64,000 bases of DNA, taken from the NCBI RefSeq assembly GCF_900476215.1, contig NZ_LS483446.1:372001-436000 (forward strand), written 5' to 3'. Source of the stretch: Helicobacter mustelae. Its GTDB lineage: Bacteria > Campylobacterota > Campylobacteria > Campylobacterales > Helicobacteraceae. Under the pieces are notes generated by a model that had not been told where the DNA came from, searched no databases, and was given only the letters and a program-made list of their open reading frames with translations. Of the stretch, positions 1 to 17,859 are shown piece by piece; the first letter of the stretch is position 1, and each line of letters opens with the position of its first letter. The position numbers were made by a program, and so were the translations under genes.

Positions 1-237
1 AAGAGTTTTAGTTTTATTACAAAAAAACCCCCGGTGACAGATTTGATTAAGAAAGCAGCAAATATCACGAAGGGATCTGATAATCCTCTGAAAAATAAAA
101 TTGGCAAATTAACACAGAAACAGCTTGAAGAGATTGCTAGTACAAAAATGGAAGATTTGAATGCTGTGGATATAGAGGCTGCTAAGAAAATTGTAGCAGG
201 TAGTGCTAGAAGCATGGGAATTGAAATTATTGATTGA
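1..237 (+). CDS. rplK: 50S ribosomal protein L11, C-terminal part (5' end outside window)
   Basis: The frame is open from the first base and ends at a TGA at 235-237, so only the C-terminal RNA-binding domain is present. It starts around the conserved proline stretch ([14 protein letters not shown]) and ends in [11 protein letters not shown], both typical of L11. L11 binds the GTPase-associated centre of 23S rRNA and is needed for stringent RelA/SpoT signalling. It lies 31 bases upstream of rplA, the usual L11-L1 order. A methionine-free window edge means the true start cannot be given. Confidence 0.95.
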   Translation, partial: KSFSFITKKPPVTDLIKKAANITKGSDNPLKNKIGKLTQKQLEEIASTKMEDLNAVDIEAAKKIVAGSARSMGIEIID

Positions 238-268
238 TAAAATTTAAATTTTGAATTGGAGTTAAGGT

Positions 269-973
269 ATGGGAAAAAAGGTAGCCAAAAGATTGGAAAA
301 TTTGTTATCAAAGTTTGATAATACACAATTATTTAGTTTGGAAAACGGAGTGAAAACTGTCAAAACTTTAGCCTCTGCTAAATTTGATGAAACAGTGGAA
401 ATTTCGTTGAGACTTGGCGTCGACCCAAGACATGCCGATCAGATGATAAGGGGTGCTGTAGTATTACCAAATGGTACGGGAAAAAAAGTGAGAGTTGCTG
501 TATTTGCCAAGGGATTAAAAGCAGATGAGGCCAGAAGTGCCGGTGCTGATGTTGTTGGTGATGATGATTTGGTTGAAGAAATTAAGAATGGTAACTTGAA
601 TTTTGATATGGTAATTGCTACTCCAGATATGATGGCCCTTGTTGGTAAGGTTGGTAGGATTTTGGGTCCAAAGGGATTGATGCCAAATCCAAAAACAGGG
701 ACTGTGACAATGGAGGTTAGCAAAGCTGTAGAAAATGCAAAGGGGGGTCAGGTGAATTTTAGAGTAGATAAAAAAGGTAATATTCACGCGCCTCTTGGAA
801 AAGTAAGTTTCACTGAAGAGAAAATTCAGGAAAATCTGACAGAATTTATTAAGACCATCAATCGATTGAAACCTGCAAGTGCTAAGGGAAAATACATCAG
901 AGGAGCAGCATTGTCGCTGACCATGTCTCCATCTGTCAAGCTTGAAACACAAGAATTAATTGATTTGAAGTAA
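269..973 (+). CDS. rplA: 50S ribosomal protein L1
   Basis: A 234-residue protein of normal L1 length. The L1 signature is visible around residues 120-150 ([20 protein letters not shown]), followed by PNPKTGTV. L1 forms the mobile L1 stalk at the E site and in many bacteria represses its own operon by binding its mRNA. The start ATG follows GGAGTTAAGGT, an acceptable ribosome-binding site. The gene sits between rplK and the L10 leader, as in most bacteria. Confidence 0.98.
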   Translation: MGKKVAKRLENLLSKFDNTQLFSLENGVKTVKTLASAKFDETVEISLRLGVDPRHADQMIRGAVVLPNGTGKKVRVAVFAKGLKADEARSAGADVVGDDDLVEEIKNGNLNFDMVIATPDMMALVGKVGRILGPKGLMPNPKTGTVTMEVSKAVENAKGGQVNFRVDKKGNIHAPLGKVSFTEEKIQENLTEFIKTINRLKPASAKGKYIRGAALSLTMSPSVKLETQELIDLK

Positions 974-983
974 GTTGATCTTT

Positions 984-1048
984 AGACTGAAGAGTATAAG
1001 GGCTTTTGCTTAATTTGTAATGTTACTCCTTATATGAAGTTTGAGTCT
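984..1048 (+). promoter_or_regulatory. Probable L10 leader (autoregulatory mRNA structure)
   Basis: In the 89-base gap before rplJ, AGACT at 984-988 pairs with AGTCT at 1044-1048, and TATAAGG at 995-1001 pairs with CCTTATA at 1028-1034. The result is a long hairpin with an internal loop just upstream of the rplJ ribosome-binding site AAGGAGG. L10 leaders at this position bind the L10(L12) complex and lower translation of rplJL. The pairing is seen in the sequence; the regulatory role is inferred from position and shape. Confidence 0.6.
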
Positions 1049-1062
1049 AGAAAGGAGGAAAA

Positions 1063-1545
1063 ATGACGAAGCAAGATAAGAAACTTTTAGTTGAATCACT
1101 AAGTGCAGATTTCAGGGCTTCCAATTCTTTGATTGTTTGTGATTATAAGGGTCTTAGCGTAGCAAAATTAGAAGCTTTGAGAAAGGCTGCTAGGGATGCT
1201 GATGCAAAAGTCCAGGTGATCAAAAACACGTTAGCAAAGATTGCGCTGAAAGATGCAGGTTATCCAGATTTTGAATTAAAAGACACGAATATCTTTATTT
1301 GGAGCAATGAACAAATTTCTCTTTCAAAATTTGTTATTAAATTTGCTGATGAACATAAAGATTTTTTTCGCGCGAAAGTTGGTTGCTTTGATGGCGAAGT
1401 GGTTGATGTCAATCACATTACTTCGATCTCCAAACTACCTAGTCGGGATGAGCTTATTGGTATGTTGCTTTCTGTTTGGATGGGTCCAGCGAGATATTTT
1501 GTCACTGCATTGGATAATCTCAAGAAACAAAAAGAAAGTGAATAA
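1063..1545 (+). CDS. rplJ: 50S ribosomal protein L10
   Basis: A 160-residue protein. The N-terminal 23S-binding domain starts [19 protein letters not shown] and contains the family signature [20 protein letters not shown] near residues 25-45. The C-terminal helix that carries L7/L12 dimers follows. L10 anchors the L7/L12 stalk. A strong AAAGGAGG ribosome-binding site precedes the ATG. rplL starts 23 bases after the stop, so the two are presumably co-transcribed and share the leader upstream. Confidence 0.97.
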   Translation: MTKQDKKLLVESLSADFRASNSLIVCDYKGLSVAKLEALRKAARDADAKVQVIKNTLAKIALKDAGYPDFELKDTNIFIWSNEQISLSKFVIKFADEHKDFFRAKVGCFDGEVVDVNHITSISKLPSRDELIGMLLSVWMGPARYFVTALDNLKKQKESE

Positions 1546-1568
1546 AAAGAATGAATTAAGGAGTGAAA

Positions 1569-1940
1569 ATGGCTATAACAAAAGAAGAAATTTTGGATTA
1601 TATTAGTGGTTTGTCAGTTTTAGAGCTATCAGAATTGGTGAAAGCATTTGAAGAGAAATTTGGTGTGTCCGCTGCTCCCACAGTAGTAGCGGGTGCGGTT
1701 GCTGCTGGTGGTGCCGCAGTGGAAGAAAAAACAGAGTTCAATGTAGTGCTCACAGATGCAGGCGCAAACAAAATCAATGTCATCAAAGTGGTGAGAGAGA
1801 TCACAGGCCTTGGGCTCAAAGAGGCTAAAGAAGCCACTGAGGCAACACCAAGCGTATTGAAAGAAGGTGTTAACAAAGAAGATGCAGAAAACTTTAAGAA
1901 AAAATTAGAGGAAGCTGGTGCAAAAGTAGAAATTAAATGA
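1569..1940 (+). CDS. rplL: 50S ribosomal protein L7/L12
   Basis: A 123-residue protein starting [20 protein letters not shown]. It has an N-terminal dimerisation domain, an Ala/Gly-rich hinge ([19 protein letters not shown]) and a C-terminal domain with [16 protein letters not shown], which recruits translational GTPases. An in-frame GTG at 1563 would sit inside the AAGGAG ribosome-binding site (1558-1563), so the ATG at 1569, five bases after it, is the better start. Confidence 0.97.
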   Translation: MAITKEEILDYISGLSVLELSELVKAFEEKFGVSAAPTVVAGAVAAGGAAVEEKTEFNVVLTDAGANKINVIKVVREITGLGLKEAKEATEATPSVLKEGVNKEDAENFKKKLEEAGAKVEIK

Positions 1941-1962
1941 CACTTTTGCTTGAAGAAAAAAC

Positions 1963-1995
1963 AAACCCGAGGTCATTTATTGGCCTTGGGTTTTT
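1963..1995 (+). terminator. Terminator or attenuator between rplL and rpoBC
   Basis: AAACCC (1963-1968) with AGGTCA pairs with TGGCCT and GGGTTT (1982-1993) around a short TTTAT loop, and the second arm runs into a T stretch. This is a rho-independent terminator shape between rplL and rpoBC. In many bacteria this site is a partial terminator that sets the ratio of ribosomal protein to polymerase mRNA. Partial readthrough here is inference. Confidence 0.65.
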
Positions 1996-2058
1996 CTGCG
2001 TTAAACATTTTAAACAAGCTTGTGTTGCAAGTTTTTTTAGAGTGTTTGCTCTTTTTAA

Positions 2059-10734
<8,676 letters not shown>

Positions 10735-10768
10735 GATTACTCTAAGCAGAATAAAAGATTTTTTTTTG

Positions 10769-10774
10769 TAGAAT
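10769..10774 (+). promoter_or_regulatory. Likely -10 element of the rpsL-rpsG-fusA operon
   Basis: TAGAAT lies 43 bases upstream of the rpsL GTG start, preceded by a long T run and AT-rich sequence. Helicobacter sigma-80 promoters typically have a good -10 and only periodic AT-rich sequence in place of a -35. Call based on motif and position only. Confidence 0.4.
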
Positions 10775-10817
10775 TAAACATTTTTTGAAATAGAAAATTA
10801 GATGAAAGGAAAAAGAA

Positions 10818-11204
10818 GTGCCAACTATTAATCAGTTAATCCGCAAAGAGAGAAAAAAGGCGACCAGAAAAACAAAGTCTCCAGCATTGATGGAGTGCCC
10901 ACAGAGAAGAGGAGTTTGCACCCGTGTATATACTACTACACCCAAAAAGCCAAATTCCGCGCTAAGAAAAGTAGCAAAAGTTAAGCTTACTAGCAAGATT
11001 GAAGTCATTAGCTATATTCCAGGAGAGGGCCACAATCTGCAAGAACACTCCATTGTGCTTGTAAGAGGTGGAAGGGTCAAGGATTTGCCCGGTGTGAAAT
11101 ATCATATTGTAAGGGGCGCATTGGATACTTCAGGTGTTGCAAAGAGAACAGTTTCTAGAAGTAAATATGGTGCAAAAAAAGCAAAGCAGGGTGATAAAAA
11201 GTAA
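10818..11204 (+). CDS. rpsL: 30S ribosomal protein S12
   Basis: A 128-residue protein with the invariant [21 protein letters not shown] core and [10 protein letters not shown]. Residue 43 (first K of TPKKPNS) and the KDLP loop carry the sensitive-type residues, so no classical streptomycin-resistance substitution is present. S12 acts at the decoding centre. Translation starts at GTG after AAAGGAAAAAGAA. It heads the str-type group rpsL-rpsG-fusA, with rpsG 12 bases downstream. Confidence 0.98.
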   Translation: MPTINQLIRKERKKATRKTKSPALMECPQRRGVCTRVYTTTPKKPNSALRKVAKVKLTSKIEVISYIPGEGHNLQEHSIVLVRGGRVKDLPGVKYHIVRGALDTSGVAKRTVSRSKYGAKKAKQGDKK

Positions 11205-11684
<480 letters not shown>

Positions 11685-11706
11685 TCATAAAGTTAAGGAA
11701 ATATAT

Positions 11707-13785
11707 ATGGCAAGAACTACCCCATTAGAGAGAATCAGGAATATTGGTATTGCTGCGCATATTGATGCGGGGAAAACCACCACATCAGAGAGGATTTTGT
11801 TTTTTACAGGTGTGAGCCACAAAATCGGTGAGGTTCATGATGGTGCGGCTACGATGGACTGGATGGAGCAAGAAAAAGAGCGCGGCATCACAATTACCTC
11901 TGCTGCGACTACTTGTTTTTGGAAAAATTATCAGATCAATCTCATTGACACTCCCGGGCACGTGGATTTTACAATCGAGGTGGAGAGGTCTATGAGGGTT
12001 TTGGATGGTGCAGTTGCAGTATTTTGCTCTGTGGGCGGTGTACAGCCTCAAAGTGAAACCGTTTGGAGACAGGCAAATAAGTATGGCGTTCCTAGAATGG
12101 TGTTTGTTAACAAGATGGATCGCATCGGTGCAAATTTTTTTGGTGTAGAAAATCAAATCAAAGAAAGATTGAAGGCCAATCCTGTGCCCATTAATATTCC
12201 CATTGGTGCAGAAGATACTTTCAGGGGGGTGGTGGATCTCATTCAGATGAAGGCTTTGGTATGGAATAATGAAGCCATGGGTGCGAACTATGATGCAGAA
12301 GAAATCCCAGAGGAACTCAAAGAAAAAGCACAGGAGTATAGAGAAAAGCTTATAGAGGCTGCAGCGGAGCAAGATGAAGCATTGATGGAGAAATATCTTG
12401 GAGGAGAAGAGCTTAGCATTGAAGAGATTAAAAAAGGCATAAAGATCGGTTGTCATAATATGACTCTTATCCCTATGCTTTGTGGCTCTTCTTTCAAAAA
12501 CAAGGGTGTGCAGACCTTGTTGGATGCTGTTGTGGATTTCCTCCCAGCACCCACAGAAGTTGCAGATATCAAGGGCATCGATCCTAAAACTGAGCAAGAA
12601 ATCCATGTGGAATCTTCGGATAATGGACCATTTGCAGGGCTTGCATTTAAGATTATGACAGATCCGTTTGTGGGCCAGCTTACCTTTGTCCGTGCCTATA
12701 GAGGGATGCTTGAATCTGGAAGTTATGTACTCAATTCTACAAAGGGTAAAAAAGAAAGAGTGGGAAGATTGCTTAAGATGCACTCCAATAAAAGGGAGGA
12801 TATTAAGGAAATCTATGCAGGGGAGATCTGTGCATTTGTTGGTTTGAAAGAAACTCTTACAGGTGATACGCTTTGTGATGAGAAGACGCCAGTGATTTTG
12901 GAGAGAATGGAGTTCCCAGAGCCTGTGATCCATATCGCAGTGGAGCCAAAAACGAAAGCAGATCAAGAAAAAATGGGCATAGCTTTAGGCAAGCTTGCTG
13001 AGGAAGATCCAAGTTTTAGGGTGAGCACACAGGAGGAGACAGGACAGACTCTTATTGGTGGTATGGGAGAGCTGCATTTAGAAATCATTGTAGATCGCCT
13101 CAAAAGAGAATTTAAAGTAGAAGCAGAAGTCGGCCAGCCACAGGTTGCATTCCGAGAGACCATCAGAAGTTCTATCAACAAAGAATGCAAATATGCAAAA
13201 CAATCTGGTGGTAGAGGGCAGTATGGGCATGTATTCATCAAGCTAGAACCAAAAGAAGCTGGCAGTGGCTATGAATTTGTAAATGAAATCACTGGTGGTG
13301 TGATCCCCAAGGAATATATTCCTGCGGTGGATAAGGGTATCCAAGAAGCCATGCAAAGTGGCGTGCTAGCTGGCTATCCTGTAGTGGATTTTAAGGTCAC
13401 ATTATATGATGGAAGTTATCATGATGTAGACAGTTCTGAGATGGCATTTAAAATCGCTGGATCCATGGCATTTAAAGATGCCTGCAGGGAAGCTAATGCG
13501 GTATTGTTGGAGCCCATGATGAAGGTGGAAGTAGAGATCCCAGAAGAATATATGGGAGATGTCATTGGTGATTTGAATCGTAGAAGAGGGCAAATTAATT
13601 CCATGGATGATCGTATGGGATTGAAGATTGTAAATGCCTTTGTGCCATTGGCGGAGATGTTTGGTTATTCCACAGATTTGCGCTCTGCCACTCAAGGCAG
13701 AGGGACTTATTCCATGGAGTTCGATCACTACGGGGAAGTGCCTTCTAATATAGCAAAAGAAATCATTGAAAAAAGAAAGGGTTGA
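11707..13785 (+). CDS. fusA: Translation elongation factor G
   Basis: A 692-residue GTPase. It starts [22 protein letters not shown] and has the P-loop [10 protein letters not shown], the switch [11 protein letters not shown] and NKMD, followed by domains II-V. EF-G drives translocation and ribosome recycling. The frame is open upstream into rpsG, but the ATG at 11707 preceded by AAGGAAA gives the family N-terminus. No known fusidic-acid resistance change was checked in detail. A palindromic hairpin follows 13 bases after the stop. Confidence 0.98.
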   Translation: MARTTPLERIRNIGIAAHIDAGKTTTSERILFFTGVSHKIGEVHDGAATMDWMEQEKERGITITSAATTCFWKNYQINLIDTPGHVDFTIEVERSMRVLDGAVAVFCSVGGVQPQSETVWRQANKYGVPRMVFVNKMDRIGANFFGVENQIKERLKANPVPINIPIGAEDTFRGVVDLIQMKALVWNNEAMGANYDAEEIPEELKEKAQEYREKLIEAAAEQDEALMEKYLGGEELSIEEIKKGIKIGCHNMTLIPMLCGSSFKNKGVQTLLDAVVDFLPAPTEVADIKGIDPKTEQEIHVESSDNGPFAGLAFKIMTDPFVGQLTFVRAYRGMLESGSYVLNSTKGKKERVGRLLKMHSNKREDIKEIYAGEICAFVGLKETLTGDTLCDEKTPVILERMEFPEPVIHIAVEPKTKADQEKMGIALGKLAEEDPSFRVSTQEETGQTLIGGMGELHLEIIVDRLKREFKVEAEVGQPQVAFRETIRSSINKECKYAKQSGGRGQYGHVFIKLEPKEAGSGYEFVNEITGGVIPKEYIPAVDKGIQEAMQSGVLAGYPVVDFKVTLYDGSYHDVDSSEMAFKIAGSMAFKDACREANAVLLEPMMKVEVEIPEEYMGDVIGDLNRRRGQINSMDDRMGLKIVNAFVPLAEMFGYSTDLRSATQGRGTYSMEFDHYGEVPSNIAKEIIEKRKG

Positions 13786-13798
13786 TTTCCTTTGAGGG

Positions 13799-13820
13799 TG
13801 CAGAGGGGATCCCCTCTGCA
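13799..13820 (+). terminator. Perfect palindrome after fusA (probable terminator)
   Basis: TGCAGAGGGGA at 13799-13809 is followed directly by its exact complement at 13810-13820, a perfect 22-base palindrome 13 bases after the fusA stop. It forms a GC-rich hairpin at the end of the operon. There is no T run immediately after it, so termination may rely on the pyrimidine-rich stretch that follows. Confidence 0.6.
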
Positions 13821-14136
13821 TCCAACTTTCAATCCAAAATTTTCCTAATTTGGAGTCCTTTTGTGTTGTATTTGGTTCCCCTCTATCTCTGATGCTTGCT
13901 TCTCTCACTTACTTGGCTTTCTTTCCTTTTGATTTTTTTAGTCGTTTTTCGGAGTTACGATTACTTTTGGGAAACTCTCTTTACTCTTTATGCGGCCTCA
14001 TTTCTCTTGCTTTGAAATTGCCTTTAAATCTCACCCCTTTATTCTCCTTGCTTCTGCTAGTTTCTTGCGCATGAGACTCATGGGTATTTTATGCAGGATT
14101 GATTCATTTTCATGGGGGGTATTTTGTCTTATTAAT
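13821..14136. other. Non-coding, pyrimidine-rich gap between fusA and the carbonic anhydrase gene
   Basis: No convincing gene is seen. From about 13850 to 14070 the plus strand is dominated by T and C and poor in G, with many TTTCTT/CTTGCTTCTC runs. A 74-codon open frame here is low-complexity Leu/Ser/Phe and lacks a convincing ribosome-binding site, so it is not called. C-rich, G-poor RNA after a stop codon resembles a Rho-loading region. Part of the carbonic anhydrase promoter should lie at the right end. Confidence 0.5.
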
Positions 14137-14155
14137 GCAATATTTAGCAAATTGC
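14137..14155. promoter_or_regulatory. Inverted repeat upstream of the carbonic anhydrase gene
   Basis: GCAAT at 14137-14141 and ATTGC at 14151-14155 form a dyad separated by nine AT-rich bases, 36 bases before the chosen start codon. The spacing fits a dimeric regulator site near a promoter. It does not match the nickel regulator or Fur consensus well, so no regulator is named. Confidence 0.3.
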
Positions 14156-14190
14156 AATACTAATCAACAATGGAAAAAGAAAGGAAATTG

Positions 14191-14919
14191 ATGATTAGGA
14201 ATTTGTTATTTTTTTTGGCGTTTTTGAGTTTGTCTTCTGCGGGTTTTTGGGATTATGATGAAGTGGGTCCCACCAAATGGGCAGATGCGCATCCTGATTG
14301 GAAGGTTTGTGGGCATGGCAAGGAGCAGTCTCCCATAGACATCAAGACTAAAGAGGCTGTTTCTGCCAATTTCCCCTTTGCAATGCAGTATCACAAAGGG
14401 GATGCAAAGGTAATTAATAAGGGCTATACGATTCAGGCGAAATATAAAAATGCTGGCGGTGTGGATTTTGATGGGCAGCATTATGGGTTTGTGGAGTTGC
14501 ATTTTCATCTACCCGCAGAAAATCTCATCAATGGTAAGCCTCATAATCTAGAGATGCATCTTGTACACAAAAATGATAAGGATGAGTTGCTGGTTGTGGG
14601 TGTATTTTTCAAACTAGGCATGAAGAACCTAGCACTTCAGCGATTGCTGGCAAACATTCCCAGTAAGAAGGGAGGGTATAAAATTCTCAAGGATGTTGAT
14701 ATCCACGATATTTTACCAGAGAAGAAGCATTATTATTATTTCATGGGAAGCTTGACCACTCCGCCTTGCACTGAGGGAGTGCGCTGGGTCGTGCTCGATC
14801 AAGAGATTCCTATCTCTTCCAAGCAGCTTAAGATATTTAAAAAACACATGAATAAAAATATCAGACATGTGCAACCTCTCCATGGGCGCAAGGTCTACCA
14901 GGGAAATATCGAGGATTAA
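14191..14919 (+). CDS. Secreted alpha-class carbonic anhydrase
   Basis: A 242-residue protein with a signal peptide (MIRNLLFFLAFLSLSSA). It then has QSPIDI, the zinc ligands H104 and H106 in VELHFHLPAEN and H123 in EMHLVH, and the C-terminal GSLTTPPCTEG block. C40 and the cysteine of TPPCTE are placed to form the usual disulfide. It converts CO2 and bicarbonate in the periplasm, which in Helicobacter helps buffer acid and supports urease. An ATG at 14170 exists, but AAGGA at 14181-14185 points to the ATG at 14191. It stands alone, between two non-coding tracts. Confidence 0.95.
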   Translation: MIRNLLFFLAFLSLSSAGFWDYDEVGPTKWADAHPDWKVCGHGKEQSPIDIKTKEAVSANFPFAMQYHKGDAKVINKGYTIQAKYKNAGGVDFDGQHYGFVELHFHLPAENLINGKPHNLEMHLVHKNDKDELLVVGVFFKLGMKNLALQRLLANIPSKKGGYKILKDVDIHDILPEKKHYYYFMGSLTTPPCTEGVRWVVLDQEIPISSKQLKIFKKHMNKNIRHVQPLHGRKVYQGNIED

Positions 14920-14954
14920 GCAAAATGAGGCGCTTTGAGCCCCTCTGCTTTTGC
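14920..14954 (+). terminator. Weak hairpin at the end of the carbonic anhydrase gene
   Basis: GCAAAA and GAGG (14920-14930) can pair with CCTC (14942-14945) and TTTTGC (14949-14954). The stem has small bulges and is followed by AAGTTTTTAGGCTTTTTTTGG. This is a plausible but imperfect rho-independent terminator. Confidence 0.4.
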
Positions 14955-15244
14955 AAGTTTTTAGGCTTTTTTTGGTTTTTTACGTGCCCTAATGCTTTGC
15001 TCATGAATCCTTGATGCGCTGCTTTTATTTTTTACGTTCTTTGGGTTCTCGTCACTTTTCGTGCTGTTTTTTTACCCTTGTCTTTTTTTTGATTTTTACA
15101 TTGCTTTTGTTTTCTCTATGTTATCACTTTCGCGTAAGCTTTCTATTTGGCTTCTTTGTGCGTTCCAAAAGTGTCCAAGCATCTAAGCTAGAGTAAATCT
15201 CAGGAAGGCCTTAGCTCGTAAGCTTGGGGTCCAAAAACCAGAAC
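14955..15244. other. Non-coding, T-rich gap between carbonic anhydrase and the convergent outer-membrane protein gene
   Basis: No gene is supported. From about 14955 to 15160 the plus strand is very rich in T with scattered C, like the tract after fusA. A 61-codon open frame inside it is mostly Phe/Leu/Ser and not convincing. The two flanking genes converge here, so the stretch probably serves as a shared 3' region. Toward 15170-15240 AAGCTT/TAGCTT words occur that could form weak hairpins at the end of the minus-strand gene. Confidence 0.5.
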
Positions 15245-16129
15245 TTAAAAATAGAAAATATAAGAGATGCTAAGCTCTGGGCTCTTTTTGATAACAAAGC
15301 TTTGCTTGAGGGTTTGTTCACTCCAAATGGCGACATTCGAATTCACGTCGGTGTCAACGTAGTTGTTCCATTCTTGGTGGTTGAGCTGGTAGAATGGGAT
15401 TTTGACACCAATTTGGATTCTATCATGAGAGGTGATATAGATATTTCCCCCAAGATTGAGGAAAAACCCACTGCCAGAGGCCAAGAAGCTTTGCTCCCTC
15501 CCCGATGTCTCATTTACCCAATACTTGCTTTTTAGCATGCTAAACTCCACCCCTGTCCCGATGAACAATCCAATATCTAGCAGCAGGGGAAATTTTGGAG
15601 CGGCATATTGTTTGATAAAGTATCCTAGGGGAATATTTGCAAAAAAATCCAGATTGAGGCTCAGAGTGGTAAGCACGCCATTGGCAAAGAGAAAATCTTG
15701 CTGGGTTTTTGGGCTTAGCATGTTGACTTGCCCTATAACTGGGCCATTATTGCTCTGTCCCACAATTGTATTAAAGCTTTTATCCCTTGGGGCTGTTTTT
15801 TGTATAGGACCAGATATTGCGCCCAAAGACGCATTTTGCATGTCTACGCTCCCATAGAATCGAATGCCTGAGATATGATATTTGTCAAACACTGTTTCAT
15901 TTCCCAAAAAAAGCTTCAAGCCAAGAGGACTGGTCTTGCCTAGATAATTGGCGCTAGACTGCCCCCCGATACAGACATCCCCGGGGCAGGAATTCACAGA
16001 TTTTGTGACGATTTGTGAGAAATTTGTGCGTAAGCCACTGCCAAAGGAGGTTCCAATACCTACAAAAGGATGATTTTCTATCGCGCTTGCCCCCACTGCG
16101 AAAAAAAATGATAAAAGGATTTTTTTCAT
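15245..16129 (-). CDS. Helicobacter outer-membrane beta-barrel protein
   Basis: A 294-residue protein with a signal peptide (MKKILLSFFFAVGASA, then IENHPFVGIG). Alternating hydrophobic strands follow, and the C-terminus SYIFYF ends in phenylalanine, the usual beta-barrel assembly signal. Two cysteines sit close together (CPGDVCIGG), as in the surface loop of many Helicobacter OMPs. It starts two bases after the dus stop, so it is the last gene of a queC-dus-omp unit. The precise OMP subfamily and ligand are not recognised. Confidence 0.8.
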   Translation of the reverse strand: MKKILLSFFFAVGASAIENHPFVGIGTSFGSGLRTNFSQIVTKSVNSCPGDVCIGGQSSANYLGKTSPLGLKLFLGNETVFDKYHISGIRFYGSVDMQNASLGAISGPIQKTAPRDKSFNTIVGQSNNGPVIGQVNMLSPKTQQDFLFANGVLTTLSLNLDFFANIPLGYFIKQYAAPKFPLLLDIGLFIGTGVEFSMLKSKYWVNETSGREQSFLASGSGFFLNLGGNIYITSHDRIQIGVKIPFYQLNHQEWNNYVDTDVNSNVAIWSEQTLKQSFVIKKSPELSISYIFYF

Positions 16130-16131
16130 CT

Positions 16132-17115
16132 TTAAGAGCTCTTTTTGTTGAGGGTGATGAGTTGAGGAAGTGCCTCTTGCACCAAGAAATTTTTTTCAAA
16201 AAAATGCTCAATGCTCTCACGCATGATTTTAGGATCGATGATTTTATTAACGATGTCGCGATATTCGCTTGCCCCCTGGTGACCCTTTGCATATGCATGG
16301 AGATTTTTGCGAAACAAAATAGCTCCATGCTCGCCATAAAACCCCACCATCGCATCAAAATGCTTCAAAACCAATTCTTTCTTGATGATGGGGGGGATTT
16401 CTGTGGTCTTATTTTTGATTTGCCAAAAAATCCAAGGCGTACTAATGGCTGCACGCCCAATCATTAGCCCATTGGCTCCGGTGATCTCTAGCACTCGCCT
16501 GGCGCTTGCATAGTCTGTGATCTCTCCATTGGCAATGACGGGGGCAGAGAGAATCTGCTTGATTTTTGCGATGCTTTCATAATCAATCCTCTCTTTTTTG
16601 TAGCCATCGCTGCGTGTTCGCCCATGCACTACTACATAATCTACATTGGCATCTTTGAGGGCATTTGCGATTTCTTCTGGGATTTTTTGATCAAAACCCA
16701 GTCGTACTTTCACGCTGCTATAGGGCTTGTTGCTTGTTTCTTTGATGGTGTTAAGAAGCTTTACAAGCAAGGAGAGATTTTTGAGCAAGCCGCTTCCATT
16801 GCCGTGATTGGCTACTTTGGGAGCAGGACATCCGCAATTAAAATCAATAATATCAATCCCATCAATCTCATTAATGCGCTCTACTGCTTGCTTGATAATC
16901 TCAATCTTTGAGCCAGAAATTTGCACTGCATAGGGGCTTTCTTGCGGGGACTTGCATAGCATTTTGAGAGTCTTTGCACTCTGATAGACTAATGCGTGGG
17001 AGCTTATCATCTCGCTGACTGTGATGTCCACGCCAAATTGTTTTACTACACTCCGAAAGGGCAGATCTGTGTATCCTGCAAGCGGAGCTAGCATCAAAAG
17101 ATTCTCAAAATTCAT
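16132..17115 (-). CDS. dus: tRNA-dihydrouridine synthase (DusB/Nifr3 type)
   Basis: A 327-residue FMN TIM-barrel enzyme. It has the N-terminal MLAPLAGYTDLPFRSV, the active-site cysteine in FNCGCPAPKVANHGNGSGLL (about residues 94-115), VKVRLGF, VHGRTRSDGY and ANGEITDYASARRVLE. It reduces specific uridines in tRNA with NADPH. Its ATG overlaps the queC stop by four bases, so the two tRNA-modification genes are translationally coupled. Which D-loop position it modifies cannot be told from sequence alone. Confidence 0.93.
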   Translation of the reverse strand: MNFENLLMLAPLAGYTDLPFRSVVKQFGVDITVSEMISSHALVYQSAKTLKMLCKSPQESPYAVQISGSKIEIIKQAVERINEIDGIDIIDFNCGCPAPKVANHGNGSGLLKNLSLLVKLLNTIKETSNKPYSSVKVRLGFDQKIPEEIANALKDANVDYVVVHGRTRSDGYKKERIDYESIAKIKQILSAPVIANGEITDYASARRVLEITGANGLMIGRAAISTPWIFWQIKNKTTEIPPIIKKELVLKHFDAMVGFYGEHGAILFRKNLHAYAKGHQGASEYRDIVNKIIDPKIMRESIEHFFEKNFLVQEALPQLITLNKKSS

Positions 17116-17807
17116 CCATTACCCGCATTCTTTTGCGCAATTATAGCCAAAAATTTTTCATAAGCATTTTTTCTCAAAATGCAAGCCGCACAAATTCCGC
17201 AGCCATACCCCCATGCATGTCTGCTCTCTCGCACCCCTTCATAGCAGGTATGAGAATCTTCCAAAATCATCTCCAAAACCCCCAAATTTTGTGCTAGTAA
17301 AAATTCCTCCGCTTTACTCATGTGAGATAGTGGAGTGTGGATTTTGATTTGTGTTTGCGCACCTTTATTGAGGGCAGATTCCATGGCGGTGATGAATTCC
17401 TCCCTGCAGTCAGGATAGCCGCTATAATCCTGCTCTGAGACGCCAATGGCGATGTGATTGGCATGGATTTTTTGCGCGAAGGCATGGGCGATGGTGAGAA
17501 ATAGGCCATTGCGGTTGGGCACAAAGGATGCAAGGAGATCTTGATGGGTCTTGTGTTTGGTGCTAAGATTTTCTATGGATTTTGCAAAAAGTGCAGAATC
17601 TGCGATTTGTGCCAAAAAATCCAGGACGATCATGTTGAGTTTAAGCTCTAGTTTTTCTGCAATTTTGCGTGCTTGCTGCAATTCAATGCGATGCTTTTGT
17701 TGGTAATCAAAAGCAAGCAATTCCACAGATGAAAATTCCTTTTTTGCCCATGCTGCCACTGTCGTGCTATCTTGCCCGCCGCTAAAAACCACTAAGCATT
17801 TTTGCAT
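17112..17807 (-). CDS. queC: 7-cyano-7-deazaguanine synthase
   Basis: A 231-residue protein with the N-type ATP pyrophosphatase loop SGGQDSTT at residues 9-16 and a C-terminal zinc site formed by SHTCYEG and CGICAACILRKNAY. QueC converts 7-carboxy-7-deazaguanine to preQ0 using ATP and ammonia, in queuosine synthesis. It heads the minus-strand queC-dus-omp run. The divergent cca gene starts 53 bases away, and the two share one AT-rich promoter region. No preQ1 riboswitch is evident. Confidence 0.95.
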   Translation of the reverse strand: MQKCLVVFSGGQDSTTVAAWAKKEFSSVELLAFDYQQKHRIELQQARKIAEKLELKLNMIVLDFLAQIADSALFAKSIENLSTKHKTHQDLLASFVPNRNGLFLTIAHAFAQKIHANHIAIGVSEQDYSGYPDCREEFITAMESALNKGAQTQIKIHTPLSHMSKAEEFLLAQNLGVLEMILEDSHTCYEGVRESRHAWGYGCGICAACILRKNAYEKFLAIIAQKNAGNG

Positions 17808-17830
17808 TTTTCCCTCAATTTCTTTTTTGT

Positions 17831-17836
17831 TATAAT
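17831..17836 (+). promoter_or_regulatory. -10 element of cca in the shared queC/cca promoter region
   Basis: TATAAT lies 24 bases before the cca ATG and is preceded by TTCTTTTTTGT. The same AT-rich block must also hold the divergent queC promoter. The motif matches the consensus exactly; the start site is inferred. Confidence 0.5.
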
Positions 17837-17859
17837 AGAAAAATATTGTAAGGAATGGG

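Noticed and set aside
13850-14074. A 74-codon Leu/Phe/Ser-rich open frame after fusA
   Set aside because: Low-complexity translation of a T/C-rich tract, without a convincing start site.
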